Positions 1-9,019 are shown, counted from the stretch's first letter. The stretch: DNA of 64,000 bases from Streptomyces sp. NBC_00376 (GCF_036077095.1 NZ_CP107960.1:8866001-8930000); one strand, 5' to 3'. The notes: generated from the sequence alone by a model not told the origin. Numbers and translations: made by a program.

Positions 1-2
1 GT

Positions 3-371
3 GACCGGTCCGCGCTGCTCTCCGCCAACCCCGAGCACTACCTCGCCGACTCCAGCGGCGGAGTGGTCGAGATCATCGAGACCATAGGATCCGGCCCCCT
101 CCGGTTCTTCCTCACCTTCCACGACGGCGTCGAAATCGCGGACGAGGGCCACGAGGAGTACCCCGTACGCATCGGCGGCACCGGACGCCTCGGTGACGGC
201 ACGGAGATCGCCCGCGTCATGCATGAGTTCGGCGACGGCCCCGACGGCTTGCGCATCCGTCTGACCATCCAGTTCCCGGCCAACGCCCCTGAGCACGTCT
301 TCGTTGGACATCAGTGGCACTTCGCCTGCGAGTTCACCAACTGGCTGGAAGGCGCGCACGCCCAGGCGTGA
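3..371 (+). CDS. Unidentified protein, 5' end outside window
   Basis: The frame is open from the window edge and ends in TGA at 369-371, so only the last 122 residues are visible. I do not recognise the family. The visible part is acidic and rich in beta-type segments (EIIETIGSGPLRFFLTF, DGLRIRLTIQFPA) and ends in a Trp/Phe-rich tail (HQWHFACEFTNWLEG), which suggests a soluble beta-sandwich or barrel. There is no membrane segment or signal peptide in the visible part. A strong hairpin follows directly, so this gene probably ends its transcription unit. Confidence 0.6.
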   Translation, partial: DRSALLSANPEHYLADSSGGVVEIIETIGSGPLRFFLTFHDGVEIADEGHEEYPVRIGGTGRLGDGTEIARVMHEFGDGPDGLRIRLTIQFPANAPEHVFVGHQWHFACEFTNWLEGAHAQA

Positions 372-388
372 GCTCCTTCCGCACGCAG

Positions 389-421
389 GCGGGGATCCCC
401 TGGCGATCAGGGGATCCCCGC
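389..421 (+). terminator. Perfect stem-loop between genes
   Basis: GCGGGGATCCCCTG and its exact reverse complement are separated by GCGAT, giving a 14-bp perfect stem with a 5-nt loop 18 bases after the preceding stop codon. There is no clear T-run, which is usual for actinobacterial terminators. Confidence 0.7.
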
Positions 422-491
422 CGCCAAGGGGGATCCCGCGCCCCGGGCTCTCCTCTGCGCGGCCCGGCGAACAGCGATTTTCGATAGGACC

Positions 492-1268
492 ATGTCCATG
501 GCAATAACAACTCCGGCCGTGCCGGCGCAGGCCGACCCGCCCACCACCGCAGAATCCGGCATCCTGCGTCGCGCAGCCTGCGAATTCGGCCTCACCGGCC
601 TTCTGCTGTTCTTCGTCGTCACCGGCGTGCGCTGGCTTATTGCACCCGACTCACCGATCTCCGTCCATGACATCCACTACGCTCTCGCCATCCTTGGCGT
701 CACCATCGGTGTGCTTCTCATGGTGTTCATGATCTCCCCACCCGGCCGGCGGTCCGGCGGACACCTCAACCCCGCCGTCACCATCGCGCTGTGGCGGCTC
801 GGCGCCTTCCCGGCCCGCGCCGTCGTCCCGTACGTCACGGCCCAACTGGCCGGTTCCGTCGCGGGAACGGCGCTCGGCCGACTGGTCTGGGGACCGGCAG
901 TCTCCCGCGTCCCCGTCGGCTACGCGACCGTCCACGCCGACCCGGCATGGGACGCCACCGCGATCCTCACGGCGGAGACCGGAGTCCTCGTCCTGCTGAC
1001 CATGATGCTCTCCGTGCTCCTGGCACACCCGGCCGGCCACAGACTGCTCCCCTGCGCGGTGGGCCTCGCCACCGCGGTCATCATCGCGACGTTCGGTCCC
1101 CTCAGCGGCGGATCGGCCAACCCGGCACGACAGTTCGGTCCGGCGCTCCTGGCCCAGGACACCACCCACCTGTGGATCTACCTGCTCGCTCCGGTGCTCG
1201 GCGTGGTGCTGGGAGCAGCCCTCGTGGCTCTGGCCAAACCCCTGACCGCACAACGGCCCCGGTGCTGA
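492..1268 (+). CDS. Aquaporin / MIP family channel
   Basis: A 258-residue integral membrane channel of the major intrinsic protein family, expected to carry water, glycerol or another small neutral solute across the cytoplasmic membrane. Both hallmark half-helix motifs are present: GGHLNPAVT (NPA at residues 93-95) and GGSANPARQ (NPA at 210-212, followed by the selectivity-filter Arg 213). Hydrophobic segments alternate through the chain as in the six-helix fold. The N-terminus carries about 25 extra polar residues before the first helix. An alternative ATG lies two codons in. Substrate cannot be told from the sequence. Confidence 0.9.
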   Translation: MSMAITTPAVPAQADPPTTAESGILRRAACEFGLTGLLLFFVVTGVRWLIAPDSPISVHDIHYALAILGVTIGVLLMVFMISPPGRRSGGHLNPAVTIALWRLGAFPARAVVPYVTAQLAGSVAGTALGRLVWGPAVSRVPVGYATVHADPAWDATAILTAETGVLVLLTMMLSVLLAHPAGHRLLPCAVGLATAVIIATFGPLSGGSANPARQFGPALLAQDTTHLWIYLLAPVLGVVLGAALVALAKPLTAQRPRC

Positions 1269-1570
1269 CAAAGAGGGAAATCACCAATCGGCTATCGCGA
1301 CGGACCGGAACGTCGGCCCATGAACCGCCCCGGGTTTGATGGAGAACCTCGGGCCTCGCCGGCAGGCTCGCCCAGGCCGGGCGGCGACGCAGCCCACTCA
1401 TCGAATGGAGCGGCTCGGACGAGACACAGCCGGTGAGTCACGTCGAAGACTGCCTGGGGTTCATCATCCCGATTCTCTGACCCGGCGTGCCCCCGAGGCG
1501 AAGGACCTCGGACGGCCGCCCGCCTCGGCTGTGTTGACCTAGGGTGCGGCCTGACCCCGGTCAGCCACAG

Positions 1571-1602
1571 GCACGGATCCGCCCCGAACAGCGGGTCCGT
1601 GC
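1571..1602 (+). promoter_or_regulatory. Hairpin in the leader of the HXXEE gene
   Basis: GCACGGATCCGC pairs with GCGGGTCCGTGC (one imperfect position) around an 8-nt loop, ending 10 bases before the ribosome-binding AAAGG. It could be a 5' UTR hairpin or a repressor site. The rest of 1269-1570 holds no gene I can support. Confidence 0.35.
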
Positions 1603-1630
1603 CCCAGGCCCCTGAAAGGTGCCTCAAGAC

Positions 1631-2341
1631 ATGTTCTCCACTTTCGATCTCGAGTTCGCCTGGATCGGCCTCGGCGCCGCAGTCGTCCTCACGGTCGTCC
1701 TCCTGGCGACCGACGCGCTGCGCAGCGACCACGCCCTCTCCCGGTGGAAGGACCCCTCCTGCCTGGGCTGGCTCGCCGTCGTGATGTACCTGTTCCACAT
1801 CTTCGAGGAGTACGGTATCGCCGCCGACGGCGCCCGGCACGCCTTCCCCGACTCGCTGTGCACCACGCTCGGCCTGGGCACCTATCCCGACTGCGCGATC
1901 CCGACGGAGTTCTACCTCTTCGTCAACATCGGGCTGACCTGGGTCGTGGCGGTGCTCTGCGCCCTGCTCGCACGCAGGTACGTGATGATGGGGTTCGCCT
2001 TCTACAGCCTCGTCATCGTCAACTGCTTCTTCCACATCGTCCCCGCCCTTGTCACCGGAACGTACAACCCGGGACTGCTGACCTCGGTCGCGATGTTCCT
2101 GCCCGCCTCGGCCTGGGTCGTCAACGTGTTCCTCAAGCACCGGGAACCGACACTCGGCGTGGGGCGCCTCCTGGGCATCGTCGGCGTCGGCCTAGCCGTC
2201 AACGGCTCCCTGCCGCTCACCGGCATCCTGGGACCGACCAGGCCTCTGACCGCAGTACGCCGCACCCCGCAGCGTCAGGGCTGTCGTCGTGAAGTGGTAG
2301 TCGCTGAAGCGGGTGAGTGCTTCCAGCCGTCTGTGCCGTAA
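1631..2341 (+). CDS. HXXEE-domain membrane protein, 3' end rearranged
   Basis: A polytopic membrane protein of about 236 residues. The motif HIFEEYG fits the HXXEE family of small membrane proteins, whose function is unknown. Hydrophobic stretches are seen at the N-terminus (GLGAAVVLTVVLLA), in the centre (YLFVNIGLTWVVAVLCALLA) and near the C-terminus. ATG 1631 was chosen over GTG 1619 because GAAAGG ends 12 bases upstream of it and would overlap the GTG. The last ~35 residues are Arg-rich and unlike a membrane tail, so the 3' end has probably been replaced by foreign DNA next to the IS6 junction. Confidence 0.65.
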   Translation: MFSTFDLEFAWIGLGAAVVLTVVLLATDALRSDHALSRWKDPSCLGWLAVVMYLFHIFEEYGIAADGARHAFPDSLCTTLGLGTYPDCAIPTEFYLFVNIGLTWVVAVLCALLARRYVMMGFAFYSLVIVNCFFHIVPALVTGTYNPGLLTSVAMFLPASAWVVNVFLKHREPTLGVGRLLGIVGVGLAVNGSLPLTGILGPTRPLTAVRRTPQRQGCRREVVVAEAGECFQPSVP

Positions 2342-2490
2342 GCCGCCGGCCGAGGCTTCCCGGCTGCACCAGGTTGTCCAGCGCTGCATGTACGAATTGG
2401 CCCATCCAGCTTGGACAAACGGGCCGTCGGCGACACAGAAACGGCGCCGCACCGGGTGGGGTGCGACGCCGTAGAGGGCAGGCGGGGGAA

Positions 2491-2770
2491 TCAGCGTTTC
2501 CGGCGGGAGGCGAGGTCGATCGGCGGTTCCATTGCACGCTGTCGGCGGGCCGCCTTCTCCTGGCGTTCCTTTTCGTGCTGCGCAACCCGGCGCTCGTAAC
2601 GGTCCTGGAAGTCCGGGTGGTCGAAGCGGTCGTCGTCGTCCATCGCCTCGATCGCAGCCAGCTGGTCCGCTGGAGTGCGGAAGCCGGCGATGAGCGGGCT
2701 CAGGCGGTAGACACCGTTGCCTTCCTTCCACACCATCTGCGCGAAGCCAAGGTGCTGGAGCCCCCGGGAG
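2491..2770 (-). pseudogene. C-terminal fragment of an accessory (possibly plasmid) protein, cut by IS6
   Basis: Directly left of the IS6 end at 2771, the minus strand encodes about 92 residues. It starts RGLQHLGFAQMVWKEGNGVY and ends in a charged, probably coiled-coil tail (FQDRYERRVAQHEKERQEK) before the stop at 2491. The first part looks like the end of a winged-helix domain, as in some plasmid replication or regulatory proteins, but this is only a resemblance. The N-terminus is lost at the IS6 junction. The upstream frame continues into the IS only by chance. Confidence 0.45.
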
Positions 2771-3521
2771 GGCACTGTCACGTTGGCTGGCCGGGTGGGA
2801 TGATCTTCGGGTTGATCATGGTGGAGGGGGTTGTCCGTGGGCAGTACGCCGCCGCCGTATAAGGGGCACCGGTACCCAGTCGAGATCATCGCGCACTGCG
2901 TGTGGCTGTACTTCCGCTTCCCGCTCAGCCTCCGCGAGGTCGAGGAGCTGATGCTGCAGCGCGGCGTGATCGTCTCCCACGAGACCGTCCGCCGCTGGTG
3001 CCTGAAGTTCGGGCAGTCCTACGCCAACGGCCTGCGCCGCCGACGGCCCCGGCCCGGCGACAAGTGGCACCTGGACGAGGTCTTCATCAAGATCAACGGA
3101 GAGCAGAAGTACCTGTGGCGGGCCGTTGACCAGGACGGCAACGTGCTCGACATCCTCGTACAGAACCGGCGGGACACCGCTGCGGCCAGGCGGTTCTTCC
3201 GTCGGCTCCTCAAGGGAATCGGGGCCGTGCCGAGGGTGGTCGTCACGGACAAGCTCCGTTCCTACGGCGCGGCCCACCGCGAGGTCATACCCTCCGTCGA
3301 GCACCGTGCCCACAAGGGCCTCAACAACCGGGCTGAGAACAGCCACCAGCCCACCCGACAACGCGAACGCGCCATGAAAGGCTTCCGCTCCGTCGGCGGA
3401 GCCCAGCAGTTCCTGTCCGCGTTCAGCGGCATCTCACCCCACTTCAGGCCCCGCCGCCACCTGATGACCGCCAGCGAATACCGCACCGAGATGACCATCC
3501 GCTTCGCCAGCTGGGATCAGG
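2771..3521 (+). mobile_element. IS6-family element, copy A, right end missing
   Basis: The left terminal repeat GGCACTGTCACGTTG at 2771 matches the ends of five other copies in the window. The copy runs with normal IS6 sequence to about 3521 and then changes abruptly into IS5-type DNA, so the last ~15 codons and the right terminal repeat are gone. Full copies are about 862 bp. The catalytic-site target used by the IS110 elements is intact here at 3059-3073. Confidence 0.85.
2837..3521 (+). pseudogene. IS6-family DDE transposase, 3' truncated
   Basis: Starts at GTG 2837 after GGAGGGGG. It contains the N-terminal HTH region (SLREVEELMLQRGVIVSHET) and the DDE domain: first Asp in WHLDEVF, second in VVTDKLRSYG, Glu in NNRAENSHQP. 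About 228 of the usual 239 residues are present. After residue ~228 the frame runs on into the adjoining IS5-like DNA in a wrong frame, giving a long but meaningless extension to 4153. The catalytic residues are intact, but loss of the right terminal repeat means the copy cannot move by itself. Confidence 0.85.
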
Positions 3522-4152
3522 AAGATCGCCAAACGGGGCGGCGTGGTCGTCCTGCTCGACGGCACCCTGATCCGCACCCGCCGCCGCACGGGTGCGGAGA
3601 ACCGGAAGAACTACAGCGGGAGACACAAGGCCCATGGTCTGCTGTTTCTCGCTCTCACCGACGAGAAGGGCAACCTGATCTGGATCTCCTCGGCCCGGCC
3701 CGGACGTTCCAGCGAGATCACAGCCGCCCGCCACGACAAGATCACCGAACACCTCCGCGAGGCCGGCCTCGGCGCCCTGGCCGACCTCGGCTTCGTCGGA
3801 CTCGACGACCAGCCCGACGACGACCCGGTGATCATCACCGGCCGCAAAGTCACCCGCAACCACCGCCTTACCGACGCGGAGAAGGAGGCGAACCGCCTCC
3901 TCAGCCGCGAACGCGCCGCCGTCGAGCACGGCTTCGCCAACCTCAAGAACTGGCGCATCCTGACCAAGGTCCGTATGAACACCCGCCACGCGACCACCCT
4001 CCTGCGGGCCCTCCTCGTCCTCGCGAACGCCGAAGTTCAGAGGTGACCGACGATCACCTTGCAACGGTCAAGCTCACGACCGGCACGAGTACGCCATCAC
4101 CGCCTCACACCAGCCCCGTGACCTGCGAGATCAGGGTGAAAACTTCTCAATG
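3522..4152 (+). pseudogene. IS5-type transposase fragment with its right flank
   Basis: From about 3543 to the stop at 4046 a frame encodes 167 residues of a DDE transposase of the IS5 (DDE_Tnp_4-like) type. The first Asp lies in LLDGTLI, the second in LADLGFVGLD and the Glu in RAAVEHGFANLKNWRIL. The N-terminal half, including the HTH, is missing because of the IS6 junction. The DNA between the stop and about 4152, where LysE-coding sequence begins on the other strand, is probably the right end of this IS. Confidence 0.75.
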
Positions 4153-4279
4153 AGGCTCGCAACCCATCGGACCGAGAACCCGCGATCACCTGTTGCGTGA
4201 CCAGCGTGAAGCTCGTGCCGGGAATCAATGTCAAGGGCGTGACTGCGGCCACGAAACCGAGTACGAGATGCCACTGCAC
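4153..4279 (-). pseudogene. LysE-family translocator, N-terminal fragment
   Basis: From GTG at 4279 the minus strand encodes about 43 residues starting VQWHLVLGFVAAVTPLTLIP and continuing with a GTSFTLVTQQ motif. This is the characteristic first transmembrane helix of LysE/RhtB-type exporters (amino-acid or small-molecule efflux). The frame then enters IS5 DNA, so roughly 80% of the gene is gone. It lies just downstream of the TetR gene on the same strand and may have been its partner. Confidence 0.7.
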
Positions 4280-4343
4280 ACTCCCCGGATGGTGCACAGC
4301 CTGCGGCTTGCGCCACGGCGCCAGCGCCGTCGATACCGCCCGG

Positions 4344-4970
4344 TCAACCGCGGACTTGCGGACCGTCTCGACCAGCGGGGGAGCGGTCGAGGGGGCGTAC
4401 GGCGAAGTCGATGGCGCGGTCCGTTCGCGCGCGGTCCCCGGAGACGAGGAGATCGAGCTGCAGGCCCCGCACCTGTGCGAGGACAAGGGTCGACAGAGCG
4501 GAGGCGTCCTCGGGCGGCCAGCCGTCCGCGACAAGCCTGTTGGCGATGATCCCGATCCAGTCGTGGACGATCGACCGGGAGAGTTCCTCATCCTCCCCGG
4601 ACCCTTCCCCGTGATGGCCGACGAATTCGAAAAGCAGGAGGAACTGGCGCTGCTCCTGCGGTTCGCACAGCCGACGCCACAGAGCCCTGACGAGTTCGGC
4701 CGTCGAGTGCGCCTCGCGGAGCTCCGCGTCCGACGTCAGCCATGCTGCCAGATCCGTGCGGACCTTCTCTGCGACGGCCAGGAGCAGCGCGTCCTTCGAG
4801 GAGAAGTGCCGTAGCAGTGTCGCGTGGGTGACACCGAGCGCCTGCGCCACGGGACGCAGGGACAGGCTGCTGATGCCGTGTTCGAGGATGTACTCGGTCG
4901 CCGCGGCCAGCAACTCGGGCCGCCGGTGCTGAAACCGGAGGGTGCGCCCGTCGACGTGGGATGAACTCAT
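4344..4970 (-). CDS. TetR/AcrR-family transcriptional repressor
   Basis: A 208-residue regulator with the N-terminal TetR helix-turn-helix (SLRPVAQALGVTHATLLRHF, residues about 37-56), followed by an all-helical ligand domain that I cannot assign to a ligand. It is transcribed divergently from the serine hydrolase at 5165. The shared intergenic region holds a perfect 15-bp inverted repeat between the two starts, the natural place for this protein to bind and control both genes. The broken LysE exporter gene lies downstream on the same strand. Confidence 0.88.
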   Translation of the reverse strand: MSSSHVDGRTLRFQHRRPELLAAATEYILEHGISSLSLRPVAQALGVTHATLLRHFSSKDALLLAVAEKVRTDLAAWLTSDAELREAHSTAELVRALWRRLCEPQEQRQFLLLFEFVGHHGEGSGEDEELSRSIVHDWIGIIANRLVADGWPPEDASALSTLVLAQVRGLQLDLLVSGDRARTDRAIDFAVRPLDRSPAGRDGPQVRG

Positions 4971-5007
4971 CGCCGCCCTCCGCTGTTCTGCGTTGATGGA
5001 GATTTAA

Positions 5008-5042
5008 CAGTACCACTCGGTTGCCCTAACCGAGTGGTACTG
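5008..5042. promoter_or_regulatory. Palindromic operator between TetR and serine hydrolase genes
   Basis: CAGTACCACTCGGTT and its exact reverse complement AACCGAGTGGTACTG are separated by GCCCT. A perfect 15-bp inverted repeat with a 5-bp spacer, 38 bp from the tetR start, is a typical TetR operator. Binding has not been shown. Confidence 0.75.
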
Positions 5043-5164
5043 CTACTTTTCTAGTCATCGCAGCCGGTCACTCCGGCCCCAGGACGAGCCCGCCCCGGCA
5101 GTGGTGTCGGCTCGCTCACCCTCCATCTCCTTCCGGATCCCCCGTTCCCACTCGAAGGACGGCA

Positions 5165-6325
5165 ATGACTGATCAGAAGCGCATGACCCTGGTCGACCTC
5201 GGCCTCTTCACCGGCGTGCCGCAGCACGAGCACTTCTGCCGGATGAAGGGCCTCCTCGACACCCGTGAGATGGCGCCCTCCGCACACCCCTACGTCTGGC
5301 CACGCAGTGAGGCGGCCCCGCTGCCGGAGAGCTTCGACTACGACGGCACCGCACGAGTGACCAAGGAGTTCCTGGCCCGCACCGACACGTCCGCACTGCT
5401 CGTGCTCGTCGACGGGGTCATCAACCACGAGAGCTACTTCCTGACCGGCGGCCCGGACGTGCAGTGGCTGTCCATGTCGGTCTCCAAGAGCTTTGTCTCC
5501 GCGCTCGTCGGCATAGCGGTCGACGAGGGGCACATCACGGGCATCGACGAGCCCATCAGCTCCTACGTGCCGGTGCGGCCCGGTTCCGCGTACGACGGTG
5601 TGTCCATCAAGGACGTGCTCCAGATGTCCTCCGGCGCCCGGTGGAACGAGGACTACAACGACCCGGCCTCCGACATCTACCAGCTCACCGCCGCGACGGC
5701 GGGCGTCGGCGGCACGCTCGACGACTTCGTCGCCCGCATGGTGCGCGAGACCGGGCCCGGCACCGTCTGCCGCTACAACTCCGGTGAGACCCAGATACTC
5801 GGCGCCCTGATAGCCCGGGCCACCGGCCGCCCGATGGCCGACTACATGCGCGAGAAGCTGTGCGAGCCGCTCGGCATGACATCGGCGGGTTACTGGCTGG
5901 TGGACCCCGCCGGGACGGAACTCGCTTTCGGGGGGCTCAACCTGACCGCCCGCGACTTCGCCAGGCTCGGAGAGCTGTACCGCAACGGGGGTGTGTGGCA
6001 GGGCCGGCAGATCGTGCCCGCACAGTGGGTGCGCGACTCGGTCACCGGGACCGCGCCGCACCTGCAACCCGGCCGCCCCCTCGTCGGCGGCCAGCAAGCC
6101 GATGGAGTCGGCTACGGCTACCAGTGGTGGCTCCCGGCGGGAGACCGTGGCGAGTTCAGCGCAGTCGGCGTCTACAACCAGTTCGTCTATGTCGATCCGG
6201 TCAGCCGGACCACCATCGTGAAGCTCTCGGCCAGCCGCCTGTACGGGACGTCCCTGGACGAAGCCATCAGCGGCGAGGAGGAGACCATCGCTTTCCTGCG
6301 CGCGATCGCCCGGCACGGCCACTGA
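5165..6325 (+). CDS. Serine hydrolase, beta-lactamase / 6-aminohexanoate-dimer hydrolase-like
   Basis: A 386-residue penicillin-binding-protein-fold hydrolase. The nucleophile motif SVSK is at residues 105-108 (Ser105, Lys108) and the YNS motif, which supplies the second general-base Tyr, at 204-206. The SVSKSF context resembles NylB-type amide hydrolases and esterases more than true beta-lactamases. No signal peptide is seen, so a cytoplasmic esterase or amidase is more likely than a secreted beta-lactamase. The gene is divergent from tetR and shares its palindromic operator, suggesting substrate-linked induction. Confidence 0.85.
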   Translation: MTDQKRMTLVDLGLFTGVPQHEHFCRMKGLLDTREMAPSAHPYVWPRSEAAPLPESFDYDGTARVTKEFLARTDTSALLVLVDGVINHESYFLTGGPDVQWLSMSVSKSFVSALVGIAVDEGHITGIDEPISSYVPVRPGSAYDGVSIKDVLQMSSGARWNEDYNDPASDIYQLTAATAGVGGTLDDFVARMVRETGPGTVCRYNSGETQILGALIARATGRPMADYMREKLCEPLGMTSAGYWLVDPAGTELAFGGLNLTARDFARLGELYRNGGVWQGRQIVPAQWVRDSVTGTAPHLQPGRPLVGGQQADGVGYGYQWWLPAGDRGEFSAVGVYNQFVYVDPVSRTTIVKLSASRLYGTSLDEAISGEEETIAFLRAIARHGH

Positions 6326-6342
6326 CCCGCGATTGAACGCGG

Positions 6343-6816
6343 ATGCTGTGCCGCGTGCGTGAGGGGCGGAGCGGGTTTCCACGCGGTGCCCGGCGGGCTC
6401 GGCGACAACATCACCACCCGTCAGCAACAGCCCGCCCCACCCAACCGACGGTGTGCAGCCGCTGGCCACCGGGCGGCGAACGCCAGCGCCTGACCATCGC
6501 CCGCCTGCTGCTGGCCCGCCAGTGCGTCGTCATCCTCGACGAGGCCACCGCCCACCTCGACAACACCTCCGAGGCGGCCGTCCAGGAGGCACTGACCGAG
6601 GCGCTCGCCGGCCGCACCGCCGTCGTGATCGCCCACCGGCTCTCCACCGTACGGGCGGCCGACCTCATCCTGGTCGTGGAGAGCGGGCGGATCGTGGAGC
6701 GGGGCACGCACGAGGAACTCCTCGCGGCGGGCGGCCGGTACGAGGAGCTGTACCGCACCCAGTTCGAGAACCCCGGTACCGAACACGGGCAGCTCGACGT
6801 GCAGCCCTCGGCGTGA
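6343..6816 (+). pseudogene. ABC exporter ATPase, C-terminal remnant
   Basis: Only the end of the nucleotide-binding domain remains: the signature in altered form ([15 protein letters not shown], normally LSGGE), Walker B ([13 protein letters not shown]), the switch His ([16 protein letters not shown]) and the usual tail VERGTHEEL. The Walker A motif and all membrane segments are absent, and the first ~40 codons of the open frame do not resemble an ABC protein. This is the 3' stump of a multidrug or lipid-type half-transporter gene and cannot work alone. Confidence 0.8.
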
Positions 6817-6836
6817 CGGGCGTCTCTGGCGCCCCA

Positions 6837-6855
6837 AAACTAACAGCGCTAGTTT
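6837..6855. promoter_or_regulatory. Inverted repeat upstream of aldehyde dehydrogenase
   Basis: AAACTA and TAGTTT are separated by 7 bases, 45 bp before the dehydrogenase start. It resembles a small dyad operator, though no regulator gene is adjacent. Confidence 0.35.
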
Positions 6856-6899
6856 GGGAGCGGACGCCCAGTCCGCAACCGTGTCCGGGAGGAACAGCG

Positions 6900-8288
6900 A
6901 TGAAGGCCCACGACGGCATGTACATCGACGGAGCCTGGCGGCCCGCCGCGGGACGGGACACGATCGCGGTGGTGAACCCGGCGGACGAACAGGTCATCGC
7001 CGAGGTCCCGGCCGGCGGGGCCGAGGACGTCGACGCCGCGGTACGGGCCGCCCGCGCCGCACTCCCCGCCTGGGCGGCCACCGCCCCCGCCGAGCGGGCC
7101 GCGCGGATCGCCGCCCTGCGCGATGTGCTCGTCGCCCGCAAGGACGAGATCGCCGCGACCGTCACCGCCGAACTCGGCGCGCCGCTGCCGTTCTCGCAGG
7201 CGGTGCACGCGGGCGTGCCGATCCTGGTGGCCGGTTCGTACGCCGAGCTCGCCGCCTCGTACGCCTTCGAGGAGAAGGTCGGCAACTCCACCGTGTACGC
7301 CGAGCCGGTCGGCGTCGTCGGCGCGATCACCCCGTGGAACTACCCGCTGCACCAGATCGTCGCCAAGGTCGCCCCCGCGCTCGCGGCGGGCTGCACGGTC
7401 GTCCTCAAGCCCGCCGAGGACACCCCGCTGACCGCCCAGCTCTTCGCCGAGGCGGTCCATGAAGCGGGCGTCCCCGCAGGCGTGTTCAACCTGGTCACCG
7501 GCCTCGGCCCGGTCGCCGGACAGGCCCTGGCCGAGCACGACGGCGTCGACCTGGTCTCCTTCACCGGCTCCACCGCCGTCGGCAAGCAGATCGGCGCCAC
7601 GGCCGGCGCGGCCGTCAAGCGCGTCGCCCTCGAACTCGGCGGCAAGTCCGCCAACGTCATCCTGCCGAGCGCCGACCTCGCCAGGGCCGTCGCCGTGGGC
7701 GTCGCCAACGTCATGGGCAACTCCGGCCAGACGTGCAGCGCCTGGACCCGGATGCTGGTGCACACCTCCCGGTACGACGAGGCGGTCGCGCTCGCCGCGG
7801 AGGCGGCCGCCAAGTACGGCGACCGCATCGGCCCCCTCGTCAACGCCAAGCAGCACGCACGGGTGCGCGGCTACATCGAGAAGGGCGTGGCGCAGGGCGC
7901 CCGACTGGTCGCCGGCGGCCCCGAAGCCCCGCGCGAACAGGGCTACTTCGTCAGCCCGACCGTGTTCGCCGACGTCACCCCGGAGATGACCGTCGCCCAG
8001 GAGGAGATCTTCGGCCCGGTCGTCTCGCTCATCCGTTACGAGGACGAGGACGACGCCCTGCGCATCGCCAACGGCACCGTGTACGGCCTCGCGGGCGCGG
8101 TCTGGGCGGGCGACGACGCGGAGGCGGTGGCGTTCGCCCGGCGGATGGACACCGGGCAGGTCGACATCAACGGCGGCCGGTTCAACCCGCTCGCCCCGTT
8201 CGGCGGCTACAAGCAGTCCGGCGTCGGCCGCGAGCTCGGCTCCCACGGGCTCGCGGAGTACCTCCAGACCAAGTCCCTCCAGTTCTGA
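6900..8288 (+). CDS. Aldehyde dehydrogenase family protein
   Basis: A 462-residue NAD(P)-dependent aldehyde dehydrogenase that would oxidise an aldehyde to its acid. The start ATG 6900 follows GGGAGGA. Motifs in order: the cofactor-fold PWNYPL segment, the KPAEDTP loop, FTGSTAVGK, the general-base Glu in LELGGKSANV, and the nucleophile Cys in SGQTCSAWTRM; EEIFGPVVS is near the end. The length is normal. The next gene was a zinc alcohol dehydrogenase, now only a stump, so the pair probably formed an alcohol-to-acid oxidation operon. Confidence 0.92.
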   Translation: MKAHDGMYIDGAWRPAAGRDTIAVVNPADEQVIAEVPAGGAEDVDAAVRAARAALPAWAATAPAERAARIAALRDVLVARKDEIAATVTAELGAPLPFSQAVHAGVPILVAGSYAELAASYAFEEKVGNSTVYAEPVGVVGAITPWNYPLHQIVAKVAPALAAGCTVVLKPAEDTPLTAQLFAEAVHEAGVPAGVFNLVTGLGPVAGQALAEHDGVDLVSFTGSTAVGKQIGATAGAAVKRVALELGGKSANVILPSADLARAVAVGVANVMGNSGQTCSAWTRMLVHTSRYDEAVALAAEAAAKYGDRIGPLVNAKQHARVRGYIEKGVAQGARLVAGGPEAPREQGYFVSPTVFADVTPEMTVAQEEIFGPVVSLIRYEDEDDALRIANGTVYGLAGAVWAGDDAEAVAFARRMDTGQVDINGGRFNPLAPFGGYKQSGVGRELGSHGLAEYLQTKSLQF

Positions 8289-8338
8289 CCCCTGAGCACC
8301 GCCCCGTTCCCCGCTGCCGACCCTCAAGGAGCCTGTTC

Positions 8339-8420
8339 GTGGTCCGCGCCGCCGTACTGCCCGCCGTCGGAGCTCCCCTGGAGATCACCGACATCGAACT
8401 CCCGGAGCCCGGCCCTTTGT
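8339..8420 (+). pseudogene. Zinc-type alcohol dehydrogenase, N-terminal stump
   Basis: From GTG 8339, preceded by AAGGAG, the frame reads VRAAVLPAVGAPLEITDIEL followed by PEPGP. This is the standard opening of zinc-dependent medium-chain dehydrogenases. It stops making sense at about 8420, where DNA of an IS1380-type transposase begins on the opposite strand. Only about 27 residues survive. It was probably co-transcribed with the aldehyde dehydrogenase 50 bp upstream. Confidence 0.7.
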
Positions 8421-8800
8421 GTTGGCCGCGAAACAGTTCGGACGGTTGCCCTCGACATTGGTGAAGCGCAACTCGGCGCCGACGTAGGGCACTCTTTGCA
8501 AACGCTCAAGCGCATCCCCGTGGGCCAGGAGGAGCGGTCGGGAATTTCGGTGACCTCTGTCGACCCGGGTGCCGGGTTCGTTCGGTTCCGCCGAGGGCTT
8601 AGGCCGACGTCCACGCCTTCCTCGGGATCTTCAGTGCAGCCTGGTGGATATGGCAACGGTGATAGTCATTCCGAGGAATACGACCGCCACCGGCCCGTCT
8701 CGACAGCCAGTCAAGGAAGGCGTGGGTGCCACCGGCGGAGTCGGGACGGATGAGCTCCTGCCGTCCTCGCCAGAGCTTGAGTAGTTGAGCCGGAGCTAGT
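8420..8800 (-). pseudogene. IS1380-family transposase relic, frameshifted
   Basis: Reading the minus strand, two blocks in different frames fit IS1380 transposases: ELIRPDSAGGTHAFLDWLSR followed by HIHQAALKIPRKAW, and later RVPYVGAELRFTNVEGNRPN. These are the central acidic motif and the downstream segment of that family. Several frame changes and missing ends show a dead copy. It truncates the alcohol dehydrogenase gene at its left edge. Confidence 0.65.
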
Positions 8801-9019
8801 TGGGTGATTCAGGCGTTCATACGCAGCCGGGAAGACATCTTTGGCTCCCGCGTTCTGTTCCTTGGTACGCCGGGAGCCTGACTCCCAGCCGATTTACATG
8901 ATGGTCCGCTGCGGGCAGTCCGGCGTATCGCTGCCCGTACGTCGGTCACCATGCGCCCCTGACCGGCGCGGGCCGGGCCCGCCACACAGGGGCAGCGTTG
9001 TCGTACTCGTGCTGTAGAA

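Noticed and set aside
2831..4153. A 440-codon open frame joining IS6 transposase to a long Arg/Pro-rich tail
   Set aside because: After ~3521 the true coding frame is that of an IS5 transposase; the tail is its out-of-frame translation.
4376..5016. Alternative minus-strand frames in the tetR region
   Set aside because: Only the frame 4344-4970 has the TetR helix-turn-helix.
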